NCBI RefSeq assembly: GCF_030035675.1
Contig: NC_084486.1
Span: 62,477,230 to 62,541,229, forward strand
Direction: 5' to 3'
Length of the DNA: 64,000 nt
Origin: Rhineura floridana
Taxonomy: Eukaryota; Chordata; Lepidosauria; Squamata; Rhineuridae
How positions within the stretch are numbered: position 1 is the first letter of the stretch; every line of letters begins with the position of its first letter. Of the stretch, positions 61,340 to 64,000 are shown piece by piece. The notes below the pieces were generated by a model that did no database searches, was not told the DNA's origin, and worked only from the letters and a program-made list of their open reading frames with translations. A program made the translations under genes and the position numbers.

Positions 61340-62440
61340 AGATATATATAAGAGACTAAACATTACTTTGCTGGTTAGGATCAACAGCCATGTTGGAACC
61401 TTGATATCACAAGTCTTTTGGCTATTCTTTCTCAATTATTTATTGTATGTCTTCTAACAAGCAACCAAAAGGTGGTGCTACATGCTCATCTTTAATATGG
61501 AGAGGGAATAATTGAAGTAGAATTGTGCTCGTCTTCTAAGCTTCTATCTTACTAAATGGGAAGTGAGAGCTACCAATTTTCTGCCACTTTTGCAGCAAAA
61601 GCTGTCCTGCTCTCTAACTTTAGGGTTAGTAGGCTCACATACTAAAATCAACATCACATTATTTAAAAACAAATAGCAAAAGATTGTAAGAAAAAATATA
61701 TGAAAGTTCAACACAACCATCTGTTTTGCTACAGGGTGGCTCTTCTTGTACAAGTGCAAGAAAGTCTCCATTTCTTCTGTACATCAGTTGAGATTTGATC
61801 TACACATGGATACTGAAAAATAAAACTATGTGATTCACTGTAGAGAGTCAGGTTTGGACCTGAGAAATAGCTGGATTAAACATGAATGAGCCTTTTGACC
61901 CTGCATGCAGCCCCCTTCCCTGTTCTGTGATTTAAACCCAGAAATCTTAAATTAATCATAATCTCCCATTAATCCAAATTGGGGAATTTATGGGTTGCTA
62001 GGTTCAGAACAAGCCATAGTTTGAAGTTAAAGATTCTGAGTTTTTCTAGTTCAGATGTAACACGAAACCATAATTAATTGAAGACTTTTGTGGTTTATTG
62101 CACTATGCAGAGGAGAAAAGAGGGGTATCAGGATAGAATATGCATAGAAAAGCCTCATGCATGTCTTGGTTTATTTAGATATGATCATCTGAATGAAGCC
62201 TTTGTGTGTTGGGGAAGTCACAGCCTTATTTTAGCATGGGTTGCAAACAACAATTATTAGAATCTGAAGTTCAAAATCAACTGTAACAGATGCAACTGTT
62301 AAGACTTAGGCACTTTTGATTCAGGAGATACTCTTCCTGTCTCTTTAAAAATTTTATTTGTATGAATTTTGTGTTTGTTATTGTATGTATTAAAAAACTT
62401 TTTAATTTTTTTTTTAAAAAATTGTTTTGCATAAATTGGA
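61340..62440. other. Intergenic, nothing recognised
   Basis: AT-rich, with a T/A run at 62395-62425. Confidence 0.4.
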
Positions 62441-62451
62441 ATTGTAATTGC

Positions 62452-63083
62452 AAACAACAATTACAGATTTATGTAACTTTAAAGTTGACAACGAGGACAT
62501 TAAACTTGTAAAGGATTATAAATACCTTGGCACAGTCATTAACCAAAATGGAGGCAATAGTCAAGAAATCAGAAGAAGGCTAGGACTGGGGAGGGCAGCT
62601 GTGAGAGAACTAGAAAAGGTCCTCAAATACAAAGATGTATCACTGAACACTAAAGTCAGGATCATTCAGACCCAATCTCTATTTCTGATCTCTATATGTG
62701 GATGTGAAAGCTGGACAGTGAAAAAAGGGGATAAGAGAAAAATAAACTCATTTGAAATGTGGTGTTGGGGGAGAGCTTTGCGGATACCATGGACTGCGAA
62801 AAAGACAAATAATTGGATGTTAAAACAAATTAAACCAGAACTATCACTAGAAGCTACAATAATGAAACAGGCTATCATACTTTGGACACATAATGAGAAG
62901 ACATTTCACTAGAAAAGGCGATAATGCTGGGAATAAGAGGAAGACCAAACAAGAGATGGATTGATTCCATAAAGAAAGCCACAGACCTGAACTTACAAGA
63001 TCTGAACAGGGTGGTTCATGACAGATGCTCCTGGAGGTCACTGATTCATAGGGTCACCATAAGTCGAGGCACATAACAACAAC
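62452..63083 (+). mobile_element. Bov-B (RTE) LINE 3' end
   Basis: The frame encodes the end of the RTE reverse transcriptase: VKDYKYLGTVINQNG, KVRIIQTQSLFLISICGCES and EMWCWGRALRIPWTAKKTN. After a frameshift near 62910 the next frame continues LGIRGRPNKRWIDSIKKATD. The 3' end GGGTCACCATAAGTCGAGGC with an ACAACAAC tail is the Bov-B tail shared with the Sauria SINEs above. The 5' part is truncated. Confidence 0.9.
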
Positions 63084-63264
63084 TGTGTGTAAAGCTAAGA
63101 TATGTAAATAAAGTGCTAGTGGTGGTAAAAGAGATTGCAGTAAAACCTGTCATGCACAGCCAGCCCTTTGTCTTCTGGCTAATGGATGGTGCCAGACCTT
63201 GCTTTCCCTTCAGGTCTGCAGTCCCAGGGCAACTGGCAGTTGGAGCTGATGTGTTGTTCATAAC

Positions 63265-63381
63265 AGTGAAGAGGACAATGAGCTCCCTGCAGCTACTCCT
63301 TCATGGGCCGATGAACAAGGCCAGGCTGGTCTCCTTGGCATGATGTTATTCCTGGGAGGCAGCCTCCTAGTTGCCCTTGAA
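63265..63381 (+). repeat. Low-copy repeat shared with 44965-45095
   Basis: GAGCTCCCTGCAGCTACTCC, then GGGCCGATGAACAAGGCCAG and CTGGTCTCC align with the earlier copy. Confidence 0.6.
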
Positions 63382-63539
63382 AGTTGTAAATATACTAAAG
63401 GGTTATGCACTCATGTTCAGATGATAACCACGGTATCGTGAGGCTTGGCGGCAGACCCTGGATGGGCGGAGGTGGCAGGCCACGCCAGGTTAGGGGAACA
63501 AGGGATAGATGTATTGTACCCATCCCTTGTTCCTTGCTT

Positions 63540-64000
63540 CTTCTAAACCAGAAGAGAACTGGGGGATGTAAGACTCCATCCAATCTTCGACAGCTGTTAT
63601 GTAACGCCAGGTCTGTAGTTCAGAAAACATCACTCATCCATGATCTTATTCTGGATGAGCATGCAGACCTGGCGTGCATTACGGAGACCTGGCTGGACGA
63701 GGCCTCGGCTCCTATACTTGAGGCCATGTGTCCAGCGGGTTTCCGATATGCACAGCAGCCGAGGATTGGTAGGCGGGGAGGGGGTGTGGCAGTTATTTAT
63801 CGAGAGTCCTTGGTTTTTGCCAGACCTCCTCTCCACGTGACCAAGTTTGTTGATTGTATGTACTGGACGTTGGGACCAAAGGGCAGTTTAGGAATTCTGC
63901 TGATGTACCGCCCACCCCGCTGCATGGCAGACTCCCTGGCCGAGGTGCTCGAGGTGGTCGCGGCTGTACGGTTTACCCCGAACTTATTGGTTTTGGGGGA
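63540..64000 (+). mobile_element. L2-like LINE, 5' part with AP endonuclease, runs off window
   Basis: An uninterrupted frame from about 63540 to the window end encodes an APE-type endonuclease start: LLCNARSVVQKTSLIHDLI, HADLACITETWLDEA, RRGGGVAVIYRES and LLMYRPPR. The TETWL motif carries the catalytic glutamate. The open frame and the CpG-rich sequence suggest a fairly young copy. The element that this would lead into could be the same family as 20456-21799. Confidence 0.85.

Overview
The window looks like nuclear DNA from a squamate reptile, most likely a lizard. It carries tRNA-headed SINEs with a Bov-B-type 3' tail (Sauria type), a Bov-B LINE end, many CR1 and L2-like LINE pieces, hAT and Tigger-like DNA transposons, a Penelope-like fragment and a Ty3/Gypsy fossil. 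Two host genes are present, in the same order and orientation relative to each other as I recall for the mammalian locus: NKX1-2 (two exons, 14007-17555, complete) and OAT, ornithine aminotransferase (eight coding exons, 46912-57511, first coding exon not found). No RNA gene, CRISPR array or bacterial-type operon is visible.

Layout. 1-13 kb: intergenic, with a five-unit tandem array of polypurine tracts, several short DNA transposons, CR1 and SINE copies, and one GC-rich promoter-like patch near 3.7-4.1 kb. 13.4-18.3 kb: NKX1-2, with CTCF-like motifs in its intron and just past its poly(A) signal. 18.3-46.9 kb: repeat-rich spacer that should also hold the 5' end of OAT; it carries an L2-like LINE, a long-inverted-repeat transposon, a Gypsy fossil that has itself received three insertions, a solo LTR, two minisatellites, a hAT element with perfect 8-bp target duplications, and a Penelope-like GIY-YIG fragment. 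46.9-57.5 kb: OAT exons, with SINE, CR1, hAT and L2 pieces in the introns and one hairpin element between exons at 48.5 and 50.3 kb. 57.5-64 kb: OAT 3' flank, a hAT element keeping a BED-type zinc finger, a Bov-B 3' end, and the endonuclease part of an L2-like LINE running off the window.

Function. NKX1-2 is an NK-class homeodomain transcription factor. OAT is a mitochondrial PLP enzyme linking ornithine to glutamate semialdehyde. They are neighbours but nothing in the sequence ties their functions together. The most notable host-gene observations are an apparent four-residue shortening at an OAT exon junction, a proline-to-leucine change beside a conserved arginine in the last OAT exon, and the missing OAT first coding exon. 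All similarity statements come from reading the sequence against remembered families; no search was run.
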